64,000 nucleotides of DNA from Exserohilum rostratum (GCA_026367775.1 CP111159.1:744001-808000); one strand, 5' to 3'. Positions 45,223-57,926 are shown, counted from the first letter of the stretch. Notes: a model not told the origin generated them from the letters alone. Made by a program: numbers and translations.

Positions 45223-47082
45223 TTAAAACGTCTTGGAGAGCCGCAAAGGATGAGCCTCGGTATTCAGCACAAAGTCATCCAGGCTGATCAAAGTAGGATC
45301 CGTAAAGCACAGGTAGAAATACTTGAGTGTTTCCGCCAACCAGAAACTCTCCATGTAATCCTCCTTGTCTGATCCCTTGATCGTCACGTCCATGATGGCC
45401 GCATTCGCAAGCTCCGTCTCTGTTGCCGTCGCCACCGCTTTGAACATTTTCCATGCAGTCTCACGCCACTCCGGCTCGCCCGTGATGCGCCACAGGATGA
45501 AGACGGATTCGATGGCCTCGGGACGAAGAATATAACGAGGATCCTTGGCGGTCGTGAAGCCCTTGGGGAGATGAGGTTTGTGTTGTGGTCGTGCTGCTGC
45601 GTCCTTGGCATAACGCTTTTCGTCCCAAGCGCAGGGTTGGCGGTGATCCGGGCCTGGGCACAAGGCCATGTTGTATCTCTCTGGCATGATACCTGTCGGG
45701 AAGGCTTCATATGCGTAAGCGCAGCCGCGCGCCAACTTGGCTCCTGTGTTGAGGTACTCATCATCACTAAACAAACGCCCACCAAGCGCATACAGTCCAC
45801 CAATGAAGCATGAAAGGTGTTCGCTTTCGGGATCAAGACTGGGTCCGTCTTCGTGGACGTCAACATTTCCGGAGATGAGGATATCCTTCTTCTCTGGTAG
45901 CATAGGCGCAAAAAAGAGATTCTTCATCGCTGTGTCCATGAAGGTGCGTGCCATGACTTCGTACTTGTGCGCGCTGGGATCGTCCGAACCAAGCAAAGCG
46001 TGTGCCTTGGGGAGGTACTCGTACAGGGAGTCTGCGTTACCTCCGATGGTAAACTGATACCCCGATATCACATCCTGTCTACGCATAGACACCATCATGG
46101 GCCACATTCCCGGTAACTTGGTAGCATTCTGGCCTTGGTAGAATACTTCCATTAAGCGTGATACTGCAGCGTAGTATTTGTCGTCTCCCGTGATTTGGCT
46201 GAGCCTGCTGAACTCCAAAGTGATGGTGCCCGGGCTGGCGCTGACCACTTCACTTTCAACAATCAAGCCTTCGCCCTTCTTGGCTTCTTCAAAGTTGATG
46301 AAATCAACCGGTATGCCCTTTTCGGTGTTGAATCCCGCATACAGCAAGTCGCCCACCTCGATTGCTTTTTCCTTTAGCACTTGGTGTCCACTCAAGTCGT
46401 ACGCAGCTAGGAGCCCGCCCAGGTATCTGTCAGGAAAAGTCAGCCTGTGTCTCGAGTGCAGTTCGCGCATCCAAACTCACCTTATACAAGTCTCAAACGT
46501 ATTCACTCTCGATGACGTCGAGGTGCCAAAGTCAATCTGTGCAACTGCCTCGACTGCCTCGTAGAACTCGTCGCGCAGACCCATGATCCACAACGTGTCC
46601 AGACTATCCACCAATGTCGCGGCCCAGCCCGAGAATTGGTCGACATAGCCGCCACTGATGGGCTTGAGGGCATCCTTCATCCATGCCTTGCGCCTGTAGC
46701 TGGCCCAGCCCTTCTTAAACACCCTCTGCACCTCGAGTCGCCTCGCCTCTTGCTCGGTCTGTGTACTGCGCCATTCGGGCTTGAATTGGTGCTGTATGCG
46801 AGGGCGGTTCTTTACAGGAGGGGGCGTTCCAGGCTTGCGCGGCAGTGGATAGGTGAAGTTGACCGAACTCCAGTCGAAGCTGCTTGGCGTTGAGCGGATA
46901 GAGGGTATGTGTCTTGGATCGTTCATGTAGCGCGCGAGAATGGCGGTGGCATCCTCGCTGACGCCATGACTGCCATGGAGCCCATGAGGGGATGGAATAC
47001 TGGTGTCGTGCGGGAAGAAATAGTAGAAGCAGACGACAATGGCGACGCAAAAGGCGACATGGCGGGTGCGCACACGGGGCAT
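45223..47082 (-). CDS. GH47 alpha-1,2-mannosidase, type II membrane protein
   Basis: Class I mannosidase of the ER or Golgi that trims N-glycans on secreted proteins. Exons 47082-46481 and 46426-45223 give 601 residues; the 54-nt intron joins FETCIR to YLGGLLAAYDLSG. A membrane anchor lies at about residues 8-24 after a short Arg-rich cytosolic end, giving type II topology, then a Pro/Ser-rich stem. Family blocks include WKKA-like WMKDALKPISG, LVDSLDTLWIMGL, FEV-type ESEVVSASPGTITLEFSRLS, HLSCFIGG, RPEAIESVFILWRITGE and the terminal NTEAHPLR, whose Thr coordinates the catalytic calcium. The length fits Golgi-type fungal enzymes. An Asn/Lys-rich insert (residues about 430-450) carries an AAARPQHKPHLP segment. 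The gene is next to the GH17 gene on the same strand; both act in the secretory route. Confidence 0.9.
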
Positions 47083-47580
47083 GGTTGGTGCATCACCTGC
47101 TGATGTATAATATAGCGGCGGCGGCGTCAGTCAAAAGGGACTAAGCACATGTGGATGAGACGAGCCCTGTCGAGGTGCCCGTCGGCCGGGCCGATGGGAT
47201 TGTACATGGACATTACGCAAGGTGGCCTGGAGACGCGGACGCGGACGCGCTATGGCTGGGGAAGTGATACGTTAGCTGCGGCGCCTTCCCGACGCATCAG
47301 CGCCAAGCCTGAGCATCCTCCATCCGCGTCCATCCGTCAGGAGTAAGACTTCTTTTTTTCTGCAAACCCACAAACAATCGACACATACATCACTCTAAAC
47401 CACCAATTCACGCATGCAAACCTTCTTGGTAATCACTTGAATATCATATTAGACTAACTATGTAGAACCGACTAATGATTCCAACTCAAAGGGGTATATA
47501 TCCTGATGCTAAGCGTTAAATCCGACTCAACTTTTCGACCATGAAAATGCAATTTTCAAAAACAACTTCGTAACACATGT
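47083..47580. other. intergenic region GH47 / MFS transporter
   Basis: About 500 bases with the GH47 promoter and the 3' flank of the MFS gene. A GGCGGCGGCG-type run lies just upstream of the GH47 start near 47115-47126. No gene seen. Confidence 0.45.
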
Positions 47581-49639
47581 CTACTTCCTCGAGCTCGCTC
47601 GGCTGTTGCTCCGCGGCTTGTTGGTAAACGTGTCTCTCGTGTTGACCCGGTCAATGTCGAACGGGTTGGACTCAAACTCCAGATCACGCACCGTCCTTCT
47701 GCTCCTTGTTGAGCGTCCAGTGTGCACCCTCTTGAGACCATCGGCCTCAGTCTCCTTCTCTGTCTTCATCTCTTGGAACCTTGGCTCCGACTCCCCGGCA
47801 TGTGCCTCTTCCTCCTCCTCGACTTCTTCCTGGGGCGTAAGCGTGTTGGCGCGGGACGTGTCTTCGGAGGCGGCCTCAGCCTGTCGTGCGCCCTTTGCAG
47901 CTTGCTGGGCGCGAATGCGTTGCATAAAGGCATCCGCCTCTGCAGCGTACTTGCACTTCTCGCGGATTTGGGCTCCGTACTTGTAGAAGAGGAAGGGAAG
48001 CGGGAGGCAGGCAACTGCAAGGAAAGCAGGAACCGACGATGCCCAGTGGATTCCAAGGCTGCTGTACATTTGCTTGGTGAAGAGCGGGAATGCGGCACCA
48101 AAAATGGATCGGATAATACCATTACCTGCCAAGACCGAGGCCGCGAAGATGGTGTAAGAGTCGATAAGGTAGTTCATGATGGAAAGGAAGATGAGGACCA
48201 TGCCAAATCCGAATGGGATAGCAGCGACAACGCTGGCAGCCCATGGCAAGGAAGGAGAGTTTGTCCAAGCAAACCAGAAAAGACCGACGGGAAGCGCGAT
48301 ACCACCGATAATGCACATGGGCAAGCGGGCCTCAGGAGCGGCGAAACCGCGGCCAGATGCCTGGACCTTCTTCTGATACTGTTTGTTGTCGTAAAACACG
48401 ACGTAACTAATGGCGAATACGACTCCGATGGCGACGGCGATAAAAGGCAGACCACTGACACCCTCGTTCCAACCACGTCCTGAGCGGTAGACAATGGGGA
48501 AAGCACCGAAAAGCATGTAGAGGATACCGTAAATGATGGCGTGGTAGAGCGAGAGAAGCAGGACAATGGGTTCGCAGAAGAGGAGGATCCAGGGGCGCTT
48601 GAGTCCAGTCGCAAAGGCCTCGGTAAGCGAAACCTTTCCTGAGCTGATATCGACGCGAGATCGGTACACTTTACCCGACAGCTTGGATAGCCTCTCGGCC
48701 CGCTTACGGAGTAGGACCGGGCTGTATGTCTCGGGAACCAGGCAAACATATGCGACGAATAGAGCACCAGCCCACATTGCCATGAGGCCGTTAACCCATC
48801 TCCATCTGTGTCATGAGTCAGTTACTGTCTTGTGGAGTAAGTGGTTTCAATAAACGTACCCTTCAGTCATACCGAGGAATCCGCCAATAACAGGGCCAAT
48901 GACGGGACCCATGAATGGCGCAGCGGAGAAGAGACTCATAGCGACACCTCGCTCATTGGCGGGGAACAGGTCAGCAATGACACCTCCAGCATTAGTCAAA
49001 GGACTGGAGCCAAAAGCAGCGGCAAAGAATCGCATAGTAAGCAATCCGCCAATGTTGGGCGCGCCAGCAACACCTCCGTTGAATGCTGCAAAGGCCAAAA
49101 ACGTGCCGAGGAATACGACTTGGCGACCATACAGCTCAGAAAACGGTGCCCACAGGAGAGGTCCAAGTGCGAATCCGAGAACAAAGAGCGAGAGACCGAG
49201 CGTGACGACTTCCTGGCTAACGTTGAATTCCTGCATAATGTGTACGATACCTAGCAAGTGTCAGTTGCCATGCCCGATGGAACTACCAGGATACAAAACA
49301 CATACCTCCACTAAAGGCCGACGAGCAAAAGGCGACGACGAGCACCGCGTTTGCTACAGTAAGCGTAATGACCCATTTCTTGGTCTTGCTCCAGGTCATG
49401 GGGTTCCTGGGGTCGTTGTCGATCCATTCGACAACATAGGGGTCCTCCTCAGTTCCGGAACCCTCGTAATCATAGTTGATGATCTCACGGGTGACGACAC
49501 CCTGGTCTCTGATCATCTGCCAGTGTGAGATTGTTTCTCGTCCAGACTCGACATCCAAGTTGCTGTTGTTGTTGGTAGTGTTGTCATTACTGGTGCCGTT
49601 GGCGGCAGGGCCAGTGGGGACCTCCTGGTCCTTCTCCAT
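47581..49639 (-). CDS. MFS transporter, DHA1 polyamine/drug:H+ antiporter type
   Basis: Plasma-membrane exporter of polyamines or xenobiotics by family. Exons 49639-49306, 49250-48860 and 48805-47581 give 649 residues. Intron removal restores FSGG-IVHIM and the typical TEGWRWVNG block. About 12 membrane segments can be counted from VVEWIDNDPRNPMTW-KK onward, with the loop motif PFSELYGRQVV between helices 2 and 3 and the CEPIVLLLSLYHAIIYGILY segment typical of TPO/FLR1-like transporters. The N-terminus is hydrophilic and Asn/Thr-rich. The cytosolic tail of about 130 residues is unusual: an acidic run (EEVEEEEE), a Lys/Glu region, and an Arg/Ser-rich end, which may serve regulation or sorting. 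The substrate cannot be told from sequence. Confidence 0.87.
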
Positions 49640-52194
49640 AGCCGTTGTATCGTCGACTCAATAGGCTAGCGTAGCCGTGCTGCTGTGACGTCCTCAGATC
49701 TGAAAGGGGTGGAAGCAAAGTTTTGCCAAGCTATGCAAAGAAACCCCGGGTATGATTAAAATACGGTAGGGCTATTAGGGTACGGGAGGAAACGTTAAGA
49801 ATGACGATAGACACGGCTTGCAAGATGGAGGAGCAGATCTTGACCACTGGCGGGATCCCCGCTAGATATAAACAGCTTCTTTCTATACCCACCGCCCAGT
49901 CACAAGCGCATGGACGAAACGACCCGGCCGACATATCTGTTTTCTGCAGCTGCCCAGCGACCTGGAACCATTCCCGACTCGCGTCGCGCGCCGCCCACAA
50001 CTGTGCCATCCCTGAGCCGATGACACCATGATGCCTAAAAATCTGAAGTTGGGAGGGCCGCTCGGCCGAGGTGCGATGACGCTAACCCCTTCTTGACACG
50101 AGCGATAGTCGTGGTGGCTTGGTAACACCAGATTCTCATGCGCCCGAGCCAATCACACATGCTCAATGAAACGGGCTTTCGTAACAAATGCAGGATGCAT
50201 GCACAGAAGCCGTTCCCTGTCCGCATGTTTTGCGCGGATCGCACCGACAGTGTATCGTCATAGGGCTTTTGAGATTGGACTCGAACTTTCAGCCTCTTTC
50301 TTAGCCCGCACCCCTGGTCGCTTTGCCACGGACATGCCGAGCACGAAAAAAAAAGTAAGATATGAATAGACGACAAGACACATTGCTCCACTCTACTACT
50401 AGTACTTGTGTCTCGCTCTCGCTCTCCGCTTACTCCGTTGTCTACTACGTCTTCAAATGCGTGCGACGCAAGCCCGAGAAAAAGAGGCGCAAGTGTGTTT
50501 GAGCGGAGGGTCGGAAGTCGAAGATGGGCAGATGATCGTAGGCTATGATGCGTACTTGCGTGATGCCTTGCAGTCTCTTTGTCAAGCGCAACAACGATAC
50601 AAACCCCGATGATTAGTTCACCCCGCAACATCTTCTCTATTTCGGAAATATTCTACATGTTGGACGGACGAGCAAGACAGTTTGTTGGGTTGCATTCATC
50701 ACACCACTACGGCCGTAATTACATCTATGTCCATTAGTATGCCTTGAGGCTCAATACGGGTCCTAGAAGCCTCCGTTCCCCGACATTGGAGTTAATGCAT
50801 TGATAACTCCGCTCCGCCCTCCACGCGACTCACGTGCGTGGCTACGCCATCGGGCCCAGACACCGTCTACCGACCCCGACACTATCTAACATCAACACCA
50901 CTCCATCAGTCACACCATTCTGATTCGGTATGTTTTTCGCCAGACTTCCTCACTTTTTGTTCAAAAGTAGCCGGTCAGTGCGACGAAGGAAGAAGGGCGT
51001 ACATACACCGCACAACACAGCCCTCTGATGTAGTCTCACTCCGTATCTCTTCGCGTATCTGTTCCGGTCCTTTTCACCCATGCCCAACGCTAGAATAAAA
51101 TAGAACTATTCCCGTTTCCGAGGTAACTTTCTACGCTATCACTAACTGTCACCCGCCAGCACGGTAACCAGCATAGTAGTCGCCACACCATGCGTCGGCC
51201 GCCCAAACACAATGCCGGCAACCTAAACTCTAGTCCCCCTCCCAAACAAAATACAAACCACGCTTACAAACTAGGTGTACGGCAGTAATACGTGTATGTA
51301 TGTATGCATGTACAACGCACGGTACAACGCGGAACGGCACTGCATTGCAGTTGCGCGCCGCCACAGTACAAGCCTTTGAGCCAAGTACCCACATCACGCA
51401 ACCAAAAAGTCAGAACAATACCAAGCTTCGCGCTCCCGTTCCTTCGCTGCAGCCTCTTCCACTGGAAGCACCAACAAAATACGCCCAAGCTTCCGCCTGC
51501 GAAATTAGCTTCGCCTGTGGCGTTTTTTCTCTTCCCGCGTTCCTTCTCGAAATGCATGTTTGTGTTCGCCCCTCTGTTTTGAACAGGCTAGAACCTTTTG
51601 TCGACCCGCTGCCCAAAACAATCTACGGTGTCTCCCCTTTTTTGAGGGGGCTTTGGCTGCAAATCGAAATGGCGGTATCCACACGTGCACATGCATACAG
51701 ACACACATCCATATAGTACATGCGTTGCATGACTCGTGACTCGGGAAATAAGACACGACACGACAGCAGTTTTCGAAATTGGAAATGGGCGCCAACCTGG
51801 ACGATCGCCCGTTTGCAACGGGTTAACTACCGATCCCACTTGGTTCCTAGTGTGGAACTCGACTGTTTGATTGCCATCAAAGGGTGAAATTAAACAACAA
51901 TTCCTTCCTTCTCTCTTCCCGTACGTATTTCTTTTTTGATTATCAACATCTGATCAAACAGTGGCCAAGACGTGGTAAATTAGAAAACATAGCAACCCCT
52001 ACACCGCACCCCACCGCGTTTTCTTGGTATCTGACATGTAGGGATTCTATATGTGGGCAGGTGTTTGCTACATGGATATTTGTACCGAGGTAAAAACACG
52101 TCGCCATATCGAAACCCTTCCCTGTGTCGTACCCAGGGTTGAGTAATTGACCTAGAGACAAACTTGACTAAACTAAACTAATCTTTGCCTGATA

Positions 52195-52222
52195 ACACGA
52201 CGCAACGCAACGCAACGCAAGC
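52195..52222. repeat. (CGCAA)n short tandem repeat
   Basis: A CGCAA unit is repeated about four times in a row, flanked by related ACG and GCG units. Simple-sequence repeat in the gene-free stretch. Confidence 0.8.
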
Positions 52223-52683
52223 GCAGGGAAGTTTAGTATGGAAACTAATCACGCCGCGCCACGCTATGCACGTCGTGTATGCATGTTGTGGACGATTACG
52301 ATATACGCGCCCTATGCATGTAGCTTTTTGCCGCGAAACTAGCACGGTTCTTGGTTGTATGGTACGGTAATCGAAATACCGACATTGTATGCAGCTAGGT
52401 ATGTCGATAACCGAGGAAATAATCGGCAGAGGGGAAAGGTAGGAATGTAGGTAGTGGAGAGATTTCCAAGAGCCGCGGTAAGCTGGCTTGAACTTTCTTG
52501 TACACATCCCCGCTTAAGGCCAGGACAAGTGGTATAATGATAACCATAGTAGTCACCCAATTGCTCCTGCATGGACACTGTCGTCTTCATCTACAGAGGG
52601 ACACTGTCCACCTACAATCCCTTCTCACCAAACCGACTATCTACATGTAGTATTCCAATCTACACATGTTACACACCATACCT

Positions 52684-52714
52684 AGATAGATAGATAGATA
52701 GATAGATGGATGGA
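52684..52714. repeat. (GATA)n microsatellite grading into GGAT
   Basis: GATA is repeated about five to six times and then grades into two or three GATG/GGAT units. Simple-sequence repeat, no gene nearby. Confidence 0.85.
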
Positions 52715-52918
52715 TGTATTGCATCTCGGCGTCCGGGAATGCTCATGCTCTGTCCGCCAAGTACCGAGCAATGGATCTGCGTAAAACCTATTTGTCAAAT
52801 GAATTAATTTGTGATTCTGATGGCTGGTGTTATATTCTTACGTAGATTTATTTCTGTGTACCAGTTTACTCATCTTCTTCTTCTTCGTGCCACATAAAAT
52901 CATAGATAGATTTGTATA

Positions 52919-52931
52919 CACACACACACAC
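52919..52931. repeat. (CA)n microsatellite
   Basis: Short CA dinucleotide run of about six units in the gene-free stretch. Confidence 0.8.
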
Positions 52932-53807
52932 TTAGATTCACATTTATATGATTCAAAATGCGTATATTGAATTCTTTCCTGCATACTGATCGCTCATTCA
53001 CGTAACCTAGGATACCTCACATGACCATCCGTTCTTTTCCGTTAGACACAGTAAACAAACAAAAACACTGGCTAGACTAACTAGGTAGACTAGGCTGGTT
53101 GACTGGTTGACTGACCACCCGTTCGCCTCACCGCAAACGCGTACACATACCCATACACCCATACCCACCCAACTCAAATCTACAACGTGCATGTGACTTA
53201 TGTACATACTATATGTACAACAAAGCCATGACCACCCTACCCTACCTATCCGTGCACAAGAGAGCTCCCCGCCCCCCAAGTTCACATGGATAAGCCACGG
53301 GATGAACGGATAAGACGGATGAACGGACGGACGGAGGTTTTTCGTCTGTTTGTACTACGTACCTAGTAGTGTATTAGTAAACTTTTTTTTCTTTTTTGGG
53401 TTGTATCGTTTATGTACATAGTACTACTACACGTACGCGTCATCATCTTGATTGTTATCAGTTTAGTTCGCTGCTGGGGCCAGGGGAGGTGTGGATGGAT
53501 GATTGTGTCACATGTTAGTTTCCTGTTTGTTTTGTTCTTTTGATGTTTCCGGTGAAGGGAAGGGAAGGAAGGGACGTGCTACGGGTACGTAGACTAGGAA
53601 ATATATCGGATTTGTTTTCCTTTAGTTCGTTTACATACACATATATAAGTGAATGATCCTGTCTCTCTCTCACTTTCATTTTTCATCAATACATACATAC
53701 AAGAGTCGTCGCGGAATTCCTCCAGCTTCACCATCCAAAAAACGCCAATAGAAATGCTAATCTTGCTTTTTTTTGCTGCTTTGTAACCGTAATCCAGCTC
53801 AGGTAGT

Positions 53808-55718
53808 TTAGACCTCATTGCTGGGATACGCCACCTTCTCCGTGGGCAGGAACTCCTCCTTGACAGCCCTCATGTTGACGAACCTGGAAAGCAACGTGGC
53901 GCTACCAGCCTTGTCGTTGGTTCCACTAGCCCTGGAACCGCCAAACGGCTGCTGGCCAACAACGGCGCCCGTGCACTTGCAGTTGATGTAAAAGTTACCG
54001 GCGGTATCCCTAAGCTTGTCGGAGGCAAACTTGATCGTCTCCCGGTCCTTGGCAAAGACGGCACCAGTCAAAGCGTACTCGGAGGTCTCGTCGATCTGCT
54101 TGATGATCTTGGCAAAGGCGTCGGGAGCGGCGTCGTCGTAGACGTAGGCGACCAGAATGGGGCCAAAAAGCTCGCGGGACAGGAGTGGGTGGTTGGGGTT
54201 CTTGGTGCGGTAGACGGTGGGGTGGATGTAGTATCCCTTGCTGCTGTCGTACTTGCCGCCGACAAGGAGCTCAAGGTCGCTGTCGTTCTTGGCATCATCA
54301 ATGACGCCAGAGAGCTTCTTGAACGAGGCCTCGTGAATGACGGGGCCAATGAAGTTGGAAAAGTCAGTGGGCTCGCCAATCTTGAGAGCCTCGACTTCCT
54401 TGACAAGAATGTCCTTGAACTCGGGCCATACTGACTCGGGTACGTAGAGACGCGAGCAGGCACTGCACTTCTGGCCCTGGTACTCAAAAGCACCGCGGAC
54501 AGTCTGAATGGCAGCGTTGTGGATGTCGGCGTCCTTGTGAACAAGATGGAAGTTCTTGCCGCCAGTCTCACCGACGATCCTGGGGTAGCTCTGGTACTTG
54601 CCCTCGGCAACACCGTTGGCAATCTTTCCGTACAGTTGACGGAAGACTGCTGTGCTGCCAGTGTAGTGGAGGGACGCGAATTGCCTGTGAGCCAAGACTT
54701 CCTGTGTGACTTCAACAGCGTCACCAGGGACCCACTGGATAACGTTTGGTGGGAGTCCAGCCTCAATCAAAATCTGGTAAAGGAGCCAGTTGGAGGCAAT
54801 TGCAGATGGAGAGGGCTTCCAAACAACGACATTACCCATCAGAGCGGGGGCCGCGGGAAGGTTGCCGCCAATGGCTGTGAAGTTGAAGGGTGATACGGCG
54901 TAAACGAAGCCTTCGAGCGGGCGGTACTCAACACGGCTGCATTTGTTAGCTTCGCCATGAATTACAGGCGGAATTATACGTACTTCCACACACCGGGAGA
55001 GTTGTGTGCTGGCTGATGGCCATATGTCTCTTCAGCGTACTTGACATTGAATCTCAAGAAATCGCAGAGCTCCGCTGCCGCGTCAATCTCGGCTTGCCAT
55101 GCGTTCTTGCCCTGTCCCACCATGGTTGCGGCCATGATATCATATCGGTACTTTGTGGAGATGAGATCGGCCGCCTTGAGAAAGACGGAAGCACGCTCAG
55201 CAAAGGGAAGTGCTTCCCATGCTGGCTTCGCTGCCAATGCGGCATCGATGGCTTTCTTGACATCTGCGGGGCTAGCGTTGGAGTATTTGGCGATGACGTC
55301 GGCGTGGGAGGAGGGGTTGTTCTGGGTGAGGATGGACGAGGTTTTGATCTAGAATTGTCAATGAGATGAAAAAATCGTCTTCAACGTTCACCATCTTACG
55401 TATTCTCCGCCCACAGCAAGAGGGACCTCCACTGGGCCCTGCTTCTTCATCCGCGCAACCGCATCTTGAAGCTTCTGGCGGTCTACTGAGCCCTTGGCGT
55501 AGTGTTGCTGAAATAGCCAGTCAGTCAAAGATACATTGAGATGATCGCCATCGTCTCGCACTTACGTTGGGCTCGTTGTTAACATTGGGAATCTTGAAGT
55601 TGGCAAGTGTCCCCGCATATCGTCGTGAGGCGACTTGCGCACCAGCATATGCTGCGGGCAGCGCGTTCAAGGTCTTGGTGGCGGAGCGAAGAGGCTGAAG
55701 ACTCTTTGATGAACCCAT
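53808..55718 (-). CDS. delta-1-pyrroline-5-carboxylate dehydrogenase, mitochondrial
   Basis: Second enzyme of proline breakdown: oxidises P5C/glutamate semialdehyde to glutamate with NAD+, in the mitochondrial matrix (PUT2 of yeast, prnC of Aspergillus). Exons 55718-55566, 55507-55400, 55348-54984 and 54936-53808 give 584 residues. The first 45 residues are rich in Arg, Ser and Ala with few acids, as in a mitochondrial presequence. Intron removal restores NVNNEPN-QHYAKGS, VGGEY-IKTSSIL and the hallmark WNRVEYRPLEGFVYAVSPFNF. The aldehyde dehydrogenase active site is seen as GETGGKNFHLVH (Glu) and YQGQKCSACSRLYVP (catalytic Cys). The C-terminus has the family block QQPFGGSRASGTNDKAG. Length fits the family. 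It does not lie in a proline-utilisation cluster here; its neighbours are unrelated. Confidence 0.93.
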
Positions 55719-56185
55719 TGTTGATATGTTTGAGATAGCGAAAAACCAAAAAGTTTGGGGGTTCTCGTTATGTATTCCAAGCTGCGCAGCTTGACGCGCA
55801 TGAGCTCTGGGGTTGAGCCGACGAAAACCGACAGTGTGGGGCAGTCGATCGCAGCTATGGAGGCAAGCATGTCTGCCGAACCACAATCCGCGTGGAGTCG
55901 CTGCATCGACAGAGGATTTGCTAGCAAGACGGTCCGGTGTCGGACCCTCTATTCGGTCAGTAGCGGTACAGATGACTAGCAGATGATTGGGCAAGGTTTT
56001 CATCGGTCAGTGTCTATGGCGTGAGAAAAGCATGCGGAAGAGTAAGCGAGGCATCTGAATTTGCATCATCAAACATCTGTCATAATGTGATTGTGATATC
56101 TAGTCGTAACTGGTTCTCTTCTGGAGAAAAAGCCAGCACTGTAGCCCAACATAAACGCCGTTTCGCCAGTTGACTTTTACTACCC
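55719..56185. promoter_or_regulatory. P5C dehydrogenase promoter region
   Basis: About 470 bases between the P5C dehydrogenase start and the NUG1 stop. No gene seen. A minus-strand frame running from 56003 into the dehydrogenase exon has no conserved sequence. Confidence 0.45.
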
Positions 56186-57926
56186 TTACATCTCCATTGC
56201 CTCTGCGGTGTCATTCGAATCGTCACCCCAGAGACCTTCAAGCTTAAATTCGGCAGCCCATTCCTTGACAATCTCCTTCTGGTCGCCAACGAGACCATTC
56301 TTCTGGGCGGGAGCCGTCTTGGTTGTGGAGGGCTCAGCAGGGACATACTTGGGCGGGCTCGTCCATCCTTGGATGCGACCGTCTCTCCAGTCATTGATCA
56401 CAGTCTGCGCTGCAGCATGCATGTTGGGTATGCCACCCCTGCCCAGACGACCGCGTTTCCTTGCTACCTGCACCAAAAAGTCGGTTGTCCTGTCATTACC
56501 CACGGTGTGCAGTGGGGGCAAATCATAGACCTCCATAAGCTTGCCGAATAGTTCCTCCGAAGATGACAGCCTCTTCAGCAAAAGTTGCACAGCTGGAATG
56601 GGATCTTCGATTTCCCTGGGTGGAACAGCGTTGAGGAGAATGAGTCGTGCCTGTTGCTGCACTTTGCTCTCCTTGGACCCTTCAGTGTTGGGGAAGACAA
56701 TACCGGGAGAGTCCAAAAGCTTAAGTTTGTTGTCGAGCTTGACCTCTCGCAGACTGGTGGTAACACCAGCTTCAGCGCCAGTTGGGCAGCCAGCAGACCT
56801 TCCTCCCAGTCTTGAGGTCAAGGCATTGATGACTGAAGACTTGCCAACGTTGGGATATCCAATGATTCCAACCTTGACCGAGCGCTTGAGCTGTCGTGAC
56901 TCGGCAAAAGTCTTCAAGGCCTTGAAAAGGGTCTCGGATGTACCCTTCATGGTGAGATCCTTGTGCTCAAACGTCTTGGCATTGGGCGCGGGCTTGGATG
57001 CGCGTAGAGGGAGAGTAGGGAACGAGCGACGGAGGTGAACGAGCCATGCTCGAAGGGCTGGTGGAGGGATGAGGTCGATCTTGTTGAGAATGAATATCAG
57101 GCGCTTGCTTGAACGGTCTGCTGCCATGACTGCCTGCTCCACCTCTTTCGATCGCGTTCCCATTGGGTCTCTGGCGTCGAGGACGTACAAAACGACATCT
57201 GCTGCGTCAACCACTTGCTTGTAGACCTTGTCGAATTGCTTTCTTGATGCGTCTTTGCGGACATTGACTGCGTCGTCCTCATCGTCTTCATCTTCACTGT
57301 CTTCCATCTCATCTGCATCGTTGTTCTTCTCGAATTCAGCGGCGCGTGCTTTCGCAGAAGCCAAGAGGGCAGCCATGGGGTTCAGCTTGTCATCCTGGAA
57401 GGTTTTAGTATGTTTGCGCATCATGGTACAGCCAATAGACATACCACCTGCATTGAATCCTCGTCCTCGCTGCTCTCGTCTGCAAGCAGCTCATCGCCTT
57501 CGGCGTCAAACTGCTCAAATTCCTCGTCATCCTCCATAGCGTCCTCTCCATTTGCGCCATTGAGTCTTTGCTCCTTGGCCAGTTGTCGTTGGCGCGCCTT
57601 CTCCTCTTCTTTTTTCCTCTTCTGCTCCTCCGCCTCTGCCAGAATCTTGTCCTTGTAGGGGAAGAGGTTAGGGATACCGGGCTCCTTCTTGATCTTGCTT
57701 CTCCATGTCGGGTCCTGTGCGCATGAGTATATGAGCGCAATCGTTGCGCGCACCTGTCATACCTTCTTTGCTAGCTTTCTGGCTTTCTTCTGCTTGGCCG
57801 CCGAAGCCTTTTCGATCTTGTGGCGCAGGCGCACGGGTACGCGCTTGGATTTTGGCTCTGGTATTTATGTCAGTACTGCCAAAAAAAATTAGTTTTTTCT
57901 TTGCGCGCCTTACTTCCGACCTTCAT
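56186..57926 (-). CDS. NUG1: NUG1/nucleostemin-family nucleolar GTPase
   Basis: GTPase needed for assembly and export of pre-60S ribosomal subunits, nucleolar and nuclear. Exons 57926-57914, 57857-57763, 57714-57445 and 57394-56186 give 528 residues. The first coding exon is only 13 nt (MKVG). The basic N-terminus (KSKRVPVRLRHKIEKA, KKARKLAKKDP) and FPYKDKIL match the GNL3 N-terminal domain. A Glu/Lys coiled coil and acidic runs follow. The GTPase domain is circularly permuted, as is normal for this family: DARDP at 199-203, NKID at 230-233 (G4), then GYPNVGKSS at 305-313 (G1) and DSPG at 354-357 (G3). Intron 3 has two overlapping donors (GTGGTATGT); the GTATGT one is used here and adds one Val. 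It starts 471 bp from the divergently oriented HAD gene. Confidence 0.93.

Larger units (their letters stand above)
49640..53807. other. gene-free stretch with microsatellites
   Basis: About 4.2 kb between the MFS promoter side and the P5C dehydrogenase 3' end. No frame has a domain or splice structure. It holds several simple repeats (CGCAA, GATA, CA runs) and many T/C-rich tracts. A minus-strand stretch near 50280-50335 contains a GTTCGAGTCC-like box but does not fold into a tRNA. Confidence 0.45.

Noticed and set aside
50275..50340. Possible tRNA on the minus strand (GTTCGAGTCC-like box)
   Set aside because: The bases on either side of the T-loop-like box do not pair, and no acceptor or anticodon stem can be drawn.
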